Assembly (NCBI GenBank): GCA_031732795.1
Contig: JAVMKC010000100.1
Location: forward strand, 1 to 64,000
DNA: 64,000 nucleotides
Direction: 5' to 3'
From: Accumulibacter sp031732795
Lineage (GTDB): Bacteria > Pseudomonadota > Gammaproteobacteria > Burkholderiales > Rhodocyclaceae
Position numbers and translations under genes: made by a program. The notes beneath the pieces were generated by a model. The model made no database searches and was not told the origin of the DNA. It worked only from the letters and a program-made list of their open reading frames with translations. Every line of letters begins with the position of its first letter. The stretch's first letter is position 1. Positions 45,560-54,078 of the stretch are shown here, piece after piece.

Positions 45560-45805
45560 GCCAGGCAACTTCGTTTCTGGCGCCTGTCGTTTCCGTTCCA
45601 CTGCCAGTTTGCTCACCGGTTTTCCTCTCGTCGACGCTTTGGTCGGTGCCTCGTCTCGACGCACTCGCATAGCCCAAGTCGCCAGCGTCTTCGTCGACAT
45701 CGCCAACGATACCGCTACCGCCGGAACGCTACGCCCGTTCCCAACCACCTGTTGCCGCACTGCCTTCCAAAATGCCGGTATGCAGATTTGATTCGCTCTC
45801 TTCAT
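45560..45805 (-). pseudogene. Truncated IS3-family orfA (helix-turn-helix part)
   Basis: From ATG 45805 the minus-strand translation reads as an IS3-type OrfA. It has an MKRANQ start, then FWKAVRQQVVGNGRSVPAVA, SLAMSTKTLATWAMRVRRDE and PVSKLAVE. These match the DNA-binding N-terminal pattern (HTH with 'LAMSTKTL..W...VR.GE'). The leucine-zipper end and OrfB are not present downstream, so the element is truncated and probably inactive. It is a second IS3 relic in the window, 15 kb from the orfB relic. Confidence 0.7.
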
Positions 45806-45951
45806 GCCTTGCCTTCACAAGGTCAAAATGCCATCCCCAAAGCGTCCATTTTTCGGGGGGCAGATCACCGGGAGCTTGCCGCAAACTGTAATACAATCAT
45901 TCCTGATCGACGAAATGGTGGGTCGATCGCCCAATTTCCGGAAGATTTCCC

Positions 45952-46308
45952 ATGTGCCGCTTAACCGCTTTGTTCGCCATGCTGGTCTTGACTGTCGGTT
46001 CCGCTCTCGCGCAGCAGCGCACCGAGTCGCCGGCAGTGCAGCCTTTACCGGCCGTTCCGCCGCCGCCACCGGAAATGGCGCCTTTCGATGCCGCACTCGA
46101 GCCGGAAGTGACGATTCGCAAGCGCGATGGAGAGACGGTCGAAGAACACCGCGTGAAGGGCAAGTTGTACATGATCAAGGTCACACCGGCGCATGGTGTG
46201 CCGTATTACCTGATCGACCGCAGCGGCGACGGCGTGTTTTCACGGATGGAAGATGCGCCAGGTACGCCGACGCTGAGTGTGCCGATGTGGGTGATCGGCA
46301 CGTTTTGA
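45952..46308 (+). CDS. DUF2782 family exported protein
   Basis: This 118-residue protein of unknown function starts MCRLTALFAMLVLTVGSALA, a signal peptide cleaved near Ala20. A Pro-rich segment (PAVPPPPPEMAP) and a beta-rich core follow, including EVTIRKRDGETVEEHRVKGKLYMIKVTPAHG and YYLIDRSGDG. Layout and the position just before thrB agree with DUF2782 proteins of Betaproteobacteria. It ends 21 nt before thrB. Confidence 0.8.
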   Translation: MCRLTALFAMLVLTVGSALAQQRTESPAVQPLPAVPPPPPEMAPFDAALEPEVTIRKRDGETVEEHRVKGKLYMIKVTPAHGVPYYLIDRSGDGVFSRMEDAPGTPTLSVPMWVIGTF

Positions 46309-46329
46309 CCGTCACTTTCCAGGTTGCTG

Positions 46330-47349
46330 ATGTCGGTATTCACCGAGATAAGCGCTGTCGAAGTCGGGCATTGGCTCGAAAAGTACACTTTGGGAGCGTT
46401 GCGCGCGCTGACCGGCATTGCCGAAGGCGTGCAGAATTCCAACTTCTTTCTCGATACCACTCGCGGTCGGTACGTGCTGACCGTATTCGAGCAGTCCCCT
46501 GAAGAAACCCTTCCCTTTCATTTGGCATTGCTGGCACATCTGGCCGGTCGCGGGATTCCCTGCCCACAGCCGATCGCCGATCGCCATGGGTTGCTGCTCA
46601 GTCGTCTGCAAGGCAAACCGGCGGCGATCGTCAGCCGGCTGCCCGGCGATTCGCTGGTCGCGCCGGCCGCGGCGCATTGCGCGGCGATCGGCCGCCTGCT
46701 CGCCCGCTTGCACCGCGCGGGCGCGGATTTCCCGGTGCCATTGGCGCATGCCCGTGATACCGGCTGGTGCGCCGACGTCGCCGAACGGCTGCTCGCGCAT
46801 CTGTCGCCCAGCGATGCCGATCTCCTGGAACGGGAAATCGCTTTTCAGCAACGTCAACGACCGGGTGATTTGCCGCGGGGAGTGATCCACGCCGACCTGT
46901 TTCGCGACAACGTTCTGTTCGATGGTGGGCAGATCAGCGGGGTACTCGATTTTTACTTCGCCGGCGTCGATGACCTGTTGTTCGATCTGGCGGTAACGGT
47001 CAATGACTGGTGCGCGGACCCGGCCACCGGCGGCCTCGATACACTGCGTTGTTCGGCCCTGCTCGGCGCCTATCATGCCGAACGACCGCTGTTGCCGGCC
47101 GAACGCGCCGCTTGGCCGACGCTGCTCCGTGCGGCCGCCTTGCGTTTCTGGGTGTCGCGCTTGCAAGACCACCATCTGCCTCGTCATGGCGAATTGACGG
47201 TACGGCGCGATCCGGAGGTCTATCGGCGACTGTTGTGCCGGCATCTTCTCTCCAGTGCCGAAGACGGCTTTTCGAGTCTCAGCGTGCGGAAAACCCATGA
47301 CGGTTGGCCGACGCTCGATGACTCTCCGACGGCCGGCACGATCGGATGA
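46330..47349 (+). CDS. thrB: Homoserine kinase (ThrB, APH-like type II)
   Basis: ThrB phosphorylates homoserine in threonine synthesis. The 339-residue product belongs to the aminoglycoside-phosphotransferase-like type: MSVFTEIS..EV..WL at the N-terminus, GIAEGVQNSNFFLDTTRGRYVLTVFE, Brenner motif GVIHADLFRDNVLF and the metal motif GVLDFYFAG. ATG 46330 is preferred to TTG 46324. It overlaps the downstream membrane gene by ATGA. Confidence 0.94.
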   Translation: MSVFTEISAVEVGHWLEKYTLGALRALTGIAEGVQNSNFFLDTTRGRYVLTVFEQSPEETLPFHLALLAHLAGRGIPCPQPIADRHGLLLSRLQGKPAAIVSRLPGDSLVAPAAAHCAAIGRLLARLHRAGADFPVPLAHARDTGWCADVAERLLAHLSPSDADLLEREIAFQQRQRPGDLPRGVIHADLFRDNVLFDGGQISGVLDFYFAGVDDLLFDLAVTVNDWCADPATGGLDTLRCSALLGAYHAERPLLPAERAAWPTLLRAAALRFWVSRLQDHHLPRHGELTVRRDPEVYRRLLCRHLLSSAEDGFSSLSVRKTHDGWPTLDDSPTAGTIG

Positions 47350-48113
47350 TCCCCGACACCATCCCGTCCTTTCCCCTGCCCGCAACGCCGTTCGACGGCC
47401 GCAGCCGGACAGTCGAGCCGGCCAGCGTATTCGAATGGTATCGTCTGGGATGGTCGATCTTCGCCGCTCATCCAGGGCATTGGCTGCTGACGACGTTGGC
47501 GGTGCTGGTCGGCTATCTGCTGCTCGCCTCGCTGCCGGTGATCGGCTGGCCGGCAAGACACCTGCTGACCCCGCTGTTGGTGGCCGGGTTGCTGCTTGGC
47601 TGCCGCAACGTGACGACGGAGCGGGTACGTGGGGCGGGCGATCTGCTGCCGAATCTGTTGTCAATACCGCGGAACCTAGATCCATGGCCCTGGGTAGTAT
47701 TTGGCGGGCTGTATCTGCTCGGCGCAACGGTTATCCGGCATCTGGTCGAGCTGGTGGTCGGGTGGGGAGGCGCATCGGCCAACTTGCCGGCTAGTCTGGC
47801 CGACCTGGCGCCGTGGTTGGGCGGCGCTCTGCTCACCGGGGTGTTGGAACTGATGTTATCGCTGCCCTTGTTGATGGCCTTGTGGTTTGCGCCGGCACTG
47901 GTCGTTTTCGGTCGTCTCCGGCCGATGGCCGCCCTGAATGCCAGTTTTCACGCTTGCGTCAAAAACATCGCCGCTCTTTTGATTTACGGTGTCATTTTGC
48001 TGACACTGGGCGTACTGGCCGTGCTGCCCGCCGGCTTCGGTTTGCTGGTCCTCGTGCCGGTGCTGGCGGGCTCGGTTTACGCCGCGTATCGCGATATATT
48101 CCTCGCTACTTGA
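47346..48113 (+). CDS. BPSS1780-family membrane protein (first of two)
   Basis: The 255-residue protein has about six hydrophobic segments and a cytoplasmic N-terminus (VFEWYRLGWSIFAAHPGHWL). The final segment, VLAGSVYAAYRDIFLAT, resembles the C-terminus of the next protein (ASFYVSYRDVFVSS), so the two are diverged paralogues. BPSS1780-type proteins occur next to thrB or nadD in Betaproteobacteria; function unknown. It overlaps thrB by 4 nt. Confidence 0.8.
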   Translation: MIPDTIPSFPLPATPFDGRSRTVEPASVFEWYRLGWSIFAAHPGHWLLTTLAVLVGYLLLASLPVIGWPARHLLTPLLVAGLLLGCRNVTTERVRGAGDLLPNLLSIPRNLDPWPWVVFGGLYLLGATVIRHLVELVVGWGGASANLPASLADLAPWLGGALLTGVLELMLSLPLLMALWFAPALVVFGRLRPMAALNASFHACVKNIAALLIYGVILLTLGVLAVLPAGFGLLVLVPVLAGSVYAAYRDIFLAT

Positions 48114-48148
48114 ACGCCCCCTGAATCGAATCTATTCGGCCCTAAATC

Positions 48149-48922
48149 ATGCAAGCACTCTCTCTTCCCGCCTCGAGCGGCTGGCGTTGGCTCAGCGAAG
48201 GCTTTCGACTCTTGCGCAAGAGCCATGCCATGCTGACGCTGTTGGTGATCAGCTACTGGATGTTGATGGCCTTCATCAGCCTCGTGCCGATATTCGGCAC
48301 CATCGTCGGCACGGTATGCATTCCGGTGTTTTCGGTGAGCCTGATGAATGTCTGTCAGAGTATCGATCGCGGCGGACCAGTGAATTTTCGGTTGCTTTTT
48401 TCCGGCTTCGCCAGCCATTTACAACCGCTGTTGATACTGGGTGCGATTTATCTGGTGGCGACCGTCGGTATTTTCGGCCTGTCGTCGCTATTCGACGACG
48501 GGCTGCTGATGCGGATGATTCTGGCCGGCCGCAAGCCGCCGGAGGAGGCTCTGCGCGACGGCAGCCTGCTCACCGCCATGCAATTCGCCCTGGTCTTGCT
48601 CGCTCCGTTGATGATGGCTTACTGGTACGCACCGGCGTTGACGGGCTGGCACGGCTTGCCGCCGGCGAAATCGCTGTTTTTCAGCTTTGTCGCCTGTGCC
48701 CGTAATTGGCGGGCGTTCATGGTCTATGGTCTGGGAATCGTCGGTATCGGCATCGCCTTGATGGTGTTGTCCGGCCTTCTTGCGCTGCTTCTCCCGGGAG
48801 CCTCCGGTTTGTCGGCGACGGTGGTGACCATGTTGATCGTCCTGGTGTTGGCGCCAACGGTGTTCGCCAGTTTCTATGTCAGCTATCGCGACGTCTTCGT
48901 CAGCAGTGCCACCACTGCCTGA
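48149..48922 (+). CDS. BPSS1780-family membrane protein (second of two)
   Basis: The 257-residue polytopic protein begins with the family-like GWRWLSEGFRLLRKSHAMLTLL and ends with a YVSYRDVF segment; five to six membrane helices are apparent. It is a paralogue of the preceding gene and lies 35 nt downstream on the same strand. Its end overlaps nadD by 47 nt if nadD starts at 48876. Function unknown. Confidence 0.8.
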   Translation: MQALSLPASSGWRWLSEGFRLLRKSHAMLTLLVISYWMLMAFISLVPIFGTIVGTVCIPVFSVSLMNVCQSIDRGGPVNFRLLFSGFASHLQPLLILGAIYLVATVGIFGLSSLFDDGLLMRMILAGRKPPEEALRDGSLLTAMQFALVLLAPLMMAYWYAPALTGWHGLPPAKSLFFSFVACARNWRAFMVYGLGIVGIGIALMVLSGLLALLLPGASGLSATVVTMLIVLVLAPTVFASFYVSYRDVFVSSATTA

Positions 48923-49604
48923 GCGACGCAAGTCGGCGCTGGGGGTTTTCGGCGGCACCTTCGATCCGGTGCATTTCGGTCATTTGCGTTTGGCCGAGGA
49001 AGCGCTGGATGCGTTGCGACTTGCCGAAGTGCGCTGGATTCCGGCCGGCCAGCCGGCGTTACGCGGGGTTCCTCAAGTAACCCGCGCGCAACGTCTGGCA
49101 ATGGTTCGTCTAGCTATCGCTGGCAACGATCGCTTCTCGATCGATTCGGCCGAAATCGACGCCGAGCAGCCCAGCTTCACCGTGCCGACGCTCGAACGCT
49201 TGCGCGCCGATGCAAACATCGGTAATGAACGACCATTGGTTCTGCTGCTCGGCGCCGATGCCTACGCCCGGTTGAACGACTGGCACCGCTGGCCGGCGTT
49301 GTTCGAACTGGCGCATCTGGCCGTCGCTCACCGTCCCGGCTACACCATCGATCCCGCTGACTTGCCCAGCGCGTTGGCCGACTGCCACCGGCGACGCTTC
49401 ACCAACGATCCCCGTGTGCTACAGTCCGCTCCCTCCGGCAGCGTCATGTTGCTGCCGATGGAGCCCTTGGCCATTTCGGCGACCCGCATCCGCGCGCTGC
49501 TGAGCAACGGTGAAAGTCCGCGTTATCTGTTGCCCGATTCGGTGATCGCCTACATCCGCGCGCATCACCTTTATCCACTGAAGGATTCATCGATTTGTCC
49601 ATAA
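48876..49604 (+). CDS. nadD: Nicotinate-nucleotide adenylyltransferase
   Basis: NadD adenylylates nicotinate mononucleotide in NAD synthesis. The 242-residue product has the nucleotidyltransferase motif GVFGGTFDPVHFGHLRLAEE and the C-terminal PLAISATRIRALLSNG. The start is uncertain: ATG 48876 gives an unusual 21-residue leader and a 47-nt overlap with the membrane gene, whereas GTG 48906 would give a tighter fit. The stop overlaps rsfS by 10 nt. Confidence 0.94.
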   Translation: MSAIATSSSAVPPLPERRKSALGVFGGTFDPVHFGHLRLAEEALDALRLAEVRWIPAGQPALRGVPQVTRAQRLAMVRLAIAGNDRFSIDSAEIDAEQPSFTVPTLERLRADANIGNERPLVLLLGADAYARLNDWHRWPALFELAHLAVAHRPGYTIDPADLPSALADCHRRRFTNDPRVLQSAPSGSVMLLPMEPLAISATRIRALLSNGESPRYLLPDSVIAYIRAHHLYPLKDSSICP

Positions 49605-49984
49605 ATCTTCAACAACTCGAAAAACTGGTCGTCGACGCTCTTGAAGACATCAAGGGTCGCGATATCGAAGTGCTCAATACCAGCCCGCTGACTTCACTGT
49701 TTGACCGGATGATCATCGCCAGCGGCGATTCGAGTCGGCAAGTCAAAGCCCTGGCCCGTAACGTCCATGACAAGGCGCATGCCGCGGGGGCGACCATTCT
49801 GTCCTGTGAAGGTGAAGACGCCGGCGAGTGGGTGCTGGTCGATCTGGGAGACGTCGTGGTGCATGTGATGCAACCCGCCGTTCGCCATCACTATAATCTT
49901 GAAGAGCTTTGGGGAGGCGAAAGAGCGCTCTCCCGACTGCGGCCGACGTTGGCGGCTGCCCGTGTGGTGCCGGCGGAACCGTGA
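49595..49984 (+). CDS. rsfS: Ribosomal silencing factor RsfS
   Basis: RsfS (YbeB/Iojap) binds L14 and blocks subunit joining in slow growth. The 129-residue product has VVDALEDIKGRDIEVLN, the strand MIIASGDSSRQVKALA and the Iojap core GEWVLVDLGDVVVHVMQPAVR..YNLEELWG. The start is TTG 49595, the only start that keeps the complete N-terminal helix; it lies inside the nadD end. It is followed by rlmH with a GTGA overlap. Confidence 0.95.
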   Translation: MSINLQQLEKLVVDALEDIKGRDIEVLNTSPLTSLFDRMIIASGDSSRQVKALARNVHDKAHAAGATILSCEGEDAGEWVLVDLGDVVVHVMQPAVRHHYNLEELWGGERALSRLRPTLAAARVVPAEP

Positions 49985-50451
49985 AACTGACGATCGTCGC
50001 CGTTGGTCACAAACCCCCGGCGTGGATTGCCGAGGGATGCGCCGAATACGTCAAACGCATGCCGCGCGATCTGCCGCTGGCGGTAGTCGAAGTGCGGCCG
50101 GAACCGCGCGCCGGCAAAAACCGTCAGCAACTGCTTGCCGCCGAGAAGGAACGTCTGCAACTCGCCCTGCAGGCTTACCCGCGAATAGTGCTTCTCGACG
50201 AGCGTGGCAGCGATCTGACGACCCGGCAGTTGGCTGACCGGCTCGATGTTTGGCGCGGAGCAGGCGGCGACACCGCTTTCGTGATCGGCGGGGCCGATGG
50301 TGTGGATCCGGCGCTGAAGCAGCAGGCGGCAGAGACCCTGCGCCTGTCGAGCCTGACCCTGCCGCACATGTTGGCTCGATTGCTCGTCTGCGAACAGCTT
50401 TACCGAGCGTACAGTCTGTTACGCAACCACCCCTACCATCGGGAAGGCTGA
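49981..50451 (+). CDS. rlmH: 23S rRNA pseudouridine-1915 N3-methyltransferase
   Basis: RlmH methylates pseudouridine 1915 in helix 69 of 23S rRNA. The 156-residue SPOUT protein starts MKLTIVAVGHKPPAWIAEGC (GTG 49981 in the rsfS stop). It has LLDERGSDLTTRQLADRL, FVIGGADGVDPALK and the C-terminal LPHMLARLLVCEQLYRAYSL, with the invariant HPYHR end. The rsfS-rlmH order is conserved. Confidence 0.96.
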   Translation: MKLTIVAVGHKPPAWIAEGCAEYVKRMPRDLPLAVVEVRPEPRAGKNRQQLLAAEKERLQLALQAYPRIVLLDERGSDLTTRQLADRLDVWRGAGGDTAFVIGGADGVDPALKQQAAETLRLSSLTLPHMLARLLVCEQLYRAYSLLRNHPYHREG

Positions 50452-51074
50452 TGATCGTCCCCAACGTACTGTTGCGTCTGCATCTGGCTTCCCGCAGCCC
50501 GCGCCGGCGCGAACTGTTGAAATTGATCGGCGTTCCTTTCGATATCCTGCCGTTTCGCAACTCGCCACGGACCGATCAGGCGCTCGATGAAACCCCGCTG
50601 GCCGGGGAGGAGCCAGAGAGTTATGTGCAACGGGTCGCGCGTCAGAAAGCCGAATTCGCTTGGCAGATCGTAGAAAGCCGCCGCTTGCCAACGCATGCGG
50701 TCTTGGCCGCTGACACGACGCTCGAGTTCGATGGGCAATTGATCGGCAAACCGGCCGATGCCCAAGAGGCTGAAAAAATCCTCGCCCGGCTGTCCGGGCA
50801 AACGCACCGGGTACTCACCGCCGTTGCCCTGACTACGCGCGGCAAACTGGAGATGTCATTGTCGGTCAGCGAAGTCCGTTTTCGCGAATTGGAACCCGAT
50901 GAAATCAAGCGCTATGTCGCCACCGGGGAACCGATGGACAAGGCCGGCGCATACGGCATTCAGGGAAAAGCCGGCATTTTCGTCGATCACTTGGCCGGCA
51001 GCTATACTGGCGTGATGGGGTTGCCCTTGTGTGAAACCGCTTCATTGTTGAAACGGGCGGGTTTTCCATTGTGA
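50451..51074 (+). CDS. maf: Maf-family nucleotide pyrophosphatase
   Basis: Maf proteins hydrolyse dTTP/UTP or modified nucleotides for house-cleaning. The 207-residue product has the family N-terminus LHLASRSPRRRELLKLIG, the catalytic AADTTLEFDG, the segment LSGQTHRVLTAVAL, and KAGAYGIQGKAGIFVDHLAGSYTGVMGLPL. That segment fits the YhdE-type dTTP/UTP enzymes. ATG 50451 overlaps the rlmH stop by 1 nt. Confidence 0.94.
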   Translation: MIVPNVLLRLHLASRSPRRRELLKLIGVPFDILPFRNSPRTDQALDETPLAGEEPESYVQRVARQKAEFAWQIVESRRLPTHAVLAADTTLEFDGQLIGKPADAQEAEKILARLSGQTHRVLTAVALTTRGKLEMSLSVSEVRFRELEPDEIKRYVATGEPMDKAGAYGIQGKAGIFVDHLAGSYTGVMGLPLCETASLLKRAGFPL

Positions 51075-51254
51075 ATTTTCTCTTCGGCATCTCTGGCCAG
51101 CTGCGCCGATAGCGGTGGTTTTTGCCCTGGCGGCTGCATCGTCAGCCAGACGTGACAAGCTTGTTTGAACCGGGTCGATGAGGTGGAGGTTGGATAATTT
51201 TCGAAAAATGGTTCCGTGGGCCGATCTTCGCCGGATCGAGCTCGCGCCGCGGTG

Positions 51255-53006
51255 ATGAGCGATTCAACAGAATTATCGGAAACGATCGACCGGCGGGTTT
51301 TTGCCGAACAGATCGATATCGCCTACCGCCTGACCGCGCATAGTCTGGGGGTATCGGTCCTCGCCGCAACCATCGTCCTGGCGGCCTTGTGGTCGTCGTT
51401 TCCGCATAGCTGGGTCCTCAGTTGGTATCTGCTGCACCATCTGGTGACCGGCAGCCGCTACGCGTTGATTCGCGCCTACCGACGAGCGCAGCCTACTCCG
51501 GCACAAGCGCCGGTCTGGGCCCGCCGCTTCGTGTATGGCTCAACCGCGGCCGGCGTTGTCTGGGCGCTGTGCGGAACGGTACTCTTTCCACCCCCCGGTG
51601 ATCCGACGCAATTTTTCATGGGCATGTGTCTGCTCGGCACAGCCGCCACCGGCGTGTTGACGCTGTCAGCCTATTTCTGGGCTTTTGTCCCGATTGGTGC
51701 GCTGAGCCTGATCCCGATGAATCTGACGTTGTTGAACTCGGGCGTTCCTGGCTTGCAATTCACTGGCAGCGCGATATTTCTGTTCGTCTACATCGTTTTC
51801 GCCAACGCCCGCCGTTTCGAGCGCCTGAACATCGACTCGATCCGCCTGCGACTAGAAATCGCCGAGGCCAAAGAAATTGCCGAAGCATCCAACCGAGCCA
51901 AATCGCAATTTCTGGCCAATATGAGCCATGAAATCCGCACGCCGATGAACGGGGTGCTGGGAATGGCCGAACTGTTGCTGGATACACCGCTGGACTCTCA
52001 GCAGCGTGCCCGTCTGGACACGCTTTACCGTTCTGGCCAGAACCTGCTCGACGTGATCAACGCCATTCTCGATTTCTCGAAAATCGAAGCCGGCAAACTG
52101 GAATTACGCGAAACCGACTACGAACTGCGACCGATGATCCAGGAGTTGGTCGACGTGTTCATCGCCACCGCCAACGGCAAGAAATTAACCTTGTCGGCAA
52201 CGGTTTCCTCCTCCGTTCCCGACCGGCTTCATGGCGACATGCCGCGCTTACGCCAGGTTCTCACCAATCTGATCGGCAACGCCATCAAATTCACCGAGGT
52301 CGGCAGTGTCGAAGTGCTGGTGGACAAGGCGACCGAAAACCGGCTGCGGCTGATGGTGCGCGACACGGGCGTCGGCTTGCCACCCGAAGAGTGCGACCGC
52401 ATTTTCGATGCCTTTGCGCAGGTGGACAGTTCGCATACTCGGCGGCATGGAGGCACCGGATTGGGCTTGGCCATCTCCCAGCAGATCGTCGGCTTGATGG
52501 ATGGCCAAATCGGCGTCGACAGCGTGTCGGGCAAAGGGTCCACATTCTGGATCGAAATCCCTCTCCGACCGGCGCTGGAACGCCCGGCGACGGCGGCCAT
52601 CCCGGCCGTGTCGAAAACGACGGCGGCCCGCCTGAGCGGCCATGTCCTGTTGGTCGAGGACAACGCCGTCAATCAATTGGTTGCCCAATCGTTCCTGGTC
52701 GATCTCGGTTTAAAGGTCAGCGTTGCCCACAATGGCCTGCAAGCAGTGGCGATGACCGCGAAGGAACGCTTTGATGTGGTGTTGATGGACTGTCAGATGC
52801 CGGAACTCGACGGTTTCGAAGCCACGCAACGCATTCGTGAACGCGAACGCCACGACGGAATCACCGCTCCCTTGCCGATCATTGCCGTCACGGCCAACGT
52901 CTTCGAAGATGACCGGGAGCGCTGTTTCGAAACCGGCATGAACGACTTCATCGCCAAGCCGTTCAAGCAGGCCGAACTCCATTCAGTGCTTTCCCGTTGG
53001 TTATAG
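51255..53006 (+). CDS. Hybrid sensor histidine kinase with receiver domain
   Basis: The 583-residue protein has five or six N-terminal membrane helices (about 30-180), a coiled linker and a kinase core with H box FLANMSHEIRTPMNGVLGMAELL, N box NLIGNAIKFTEVG and GGTGLGLAISQQIVG. A C-terminal receiver follows (LLVEDNAVNQLVA; phospho-Asp in VVLMDCQMPELDG; DFIAKPF). No Hpt domain is fused. ATG 51255 is preferred to GTG 51216. The membrane part is a MASE-like integral sensor of unknown ligand. Confidence 0.92.
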   Translation: MSDSTELSETIDRRVFAEQIDIAYRLTAHSLGVSVLAATIVLAALWSSFPHSWVLSWYLLHHLVTGSRYALIRAYRRAQPTPAQAPVWARRFVYGSTAAGVVWALCGTVLFPPPGDPTQFFMGMCLLGTAATGVLTLSAYFWAFVPIGALSLIPMNLTLLNSGVPGLQFTGSAIFLFVYIVFANARRFERLNIDSIRLRLEIAEAKEIAEASNRAKSQFLANMSHEIRTPMNGVLGMAELLLDTPLDSQQRARLDTLYRSGQNLLDVINAILDFSKIEAGKLELRETDYELRPMIQELVDVFIATANGKKLTLSATVSSSVPDRLHGDMPRLRQVLTNLIGNAIKFTEVGSVEVLVDKATENRLRLMVRDTGVGLPPEECDRIFDAFAQVDSSHTRRHGGTGLGLAISQQIVGLMDGQIGVDSVSGKGSTFWIEIPLRPALERPATAAIPAVSKTTAARLSGHVLLVEDNAVNQLVAQSFLVDLGLKVSVAHNGLQAVAMTAKERFDVVLMDCQMPELDGFEATQRIRERERHDGITAPLPIIAVTANVFEDDRERCFETGMNDFIAKPFKQAELHSVLSRWL

Positions 53007-53202
53007 ACGCACTTGAACCCGGCCAACCGGGTGGGCAGGAAGAGCAGGCAACGGCGATGTCGGTAGAAAAGGAAGGCCTGGGAAGGCGCGAGACCAGCTC
53101 AGAGGATCGCGCGCAAAGAATGAACGATAGGAATGAGGAACTGCGCTCTGAAAAGGCTGCGAGTACCGCGATGTCGGACGAGCCAGCCGCCAGGCCGCCG
53201 AC

Positions 53203-53739
53203 TCACTCGCGCGTCAACAACCGACGTGCACCGTTGTAACGTTGCAGCCAATAGCTTTGCCGCATGTCTTCGATGCGTACTTCAGCGCCGGTCCGCGGCG
53301 CGTGCATGAAGCGATTGTCGCCAAGGTAAATGCCGACGTGCGAAAAAGCCCGACGCATGGTGTTGAAGAAGACCAGATCACCGGCTTTGAGTTCCTGACG
53401 GTCGACAACCGCGCCGACTTCGCTTTGTTCCCTGGCGCTACGCGGCAGCAGAATACCCATCGCGTCCCGGAAGACCACTTGCACGAAACCGCTGCAATCA
53501 AGACCCGTTTCGGGGTTGGTGCCACCGAAACGATAATTGATGCCGATCAGTTCGAAGCCTTTGAGGATCAAATCCTGGGCACTGCTGGTATAGCGGTCGA
53601 GTAGCGATGGTTCCTCGCTGGGAGATTGAGCTTGCTCCACCGCCTGGACGAAACCGTTCCCGGAAAGGGTTAAAAATGCGGCGGTTATCAGCGAAGGCAG
53701 TGAAAAACGGTTATTGATAAGGCGTTTTATCGTAGTCAT
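53203..53739 (-). CDS. Exported NlpC/P60 (C40) cell-wall hydrolase
   Basis: The 178-residue protein has a signal peptide (cleavage near residue 33) and an NlpC/P60 domain with the catalytic Cys82 in DCSGFVQVVF, His134 in SHVGIYLG and a third polar residue at His146 in FMHAPRTG. It also has LPRSAREQ and LKAGDLVFF, typical of D,L-endopeptidases that cut peptidoglycan stems. It is encoded alone on the minus strand. Confidence 0.93.
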   Translation of the reverse strand: MTTIKRLINNRFSLPSLITAAFLTLSGNGFVQAVEQAQSPSEEPSLLDRYTSSAQDLILKGFELIGINYRFGGTNPETGLDCSGFVQVVFRDAMGILLPRSAREQSEVGAVVDRQELKAGDLVFFNTMRRAFSHVGIYLGDNRFMHAPRTGAEVRIEDMRQSYWLQRYNGARRLLTRE

Positions 53740-54078
53740 AGCGAGCTAATTTATGTGAAAAAAGTCACCTTGTAAACCCCTTGACAAGCAAAGGGTCTCC
53801 AGAAGCAAGCGCCGGCAAATAAATGCAATATGCTGAATAGCAAGTCCTTTAGGTCAGTCGCTGATGCCGATGGTGCACTGCACATGGGCTTGTGCCGTCG
53901 AAGAAGGTATATTTCGATGCCTGATGTTGGCTGAAGGAATGGTGATCTTCTTCGATATCACATTCCCCGACAAACAGCCCAACCGCGCATTATGCTTATG
54001 AACGTGGGTTGCCATGGATCATGACGATGCGTCTTCCGCCCAGCCCGGGCGACTCACCCAACCCTATACGGAGGTCAC
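53740..54078. other. Intergenic region between divergent NlpC/P60 and acuI genes
   Basis: No gene is seen in this stretch of about 340 nt. It should hold two divergent promoters. The AT-rich stretch 53740-53840 lies next to the hydrolase gene, and a GGAGGT site (54069-54074) precedes the acuI ATG by 4 nt. Confidence 0.5.

Noticed and set aside
53007..53239. 80-codon ORF after the hybrid kinase
   Set aside because: Charged, low-information sequence with no start context; it overlaps the 3' end of the NlpC/P60 gene.
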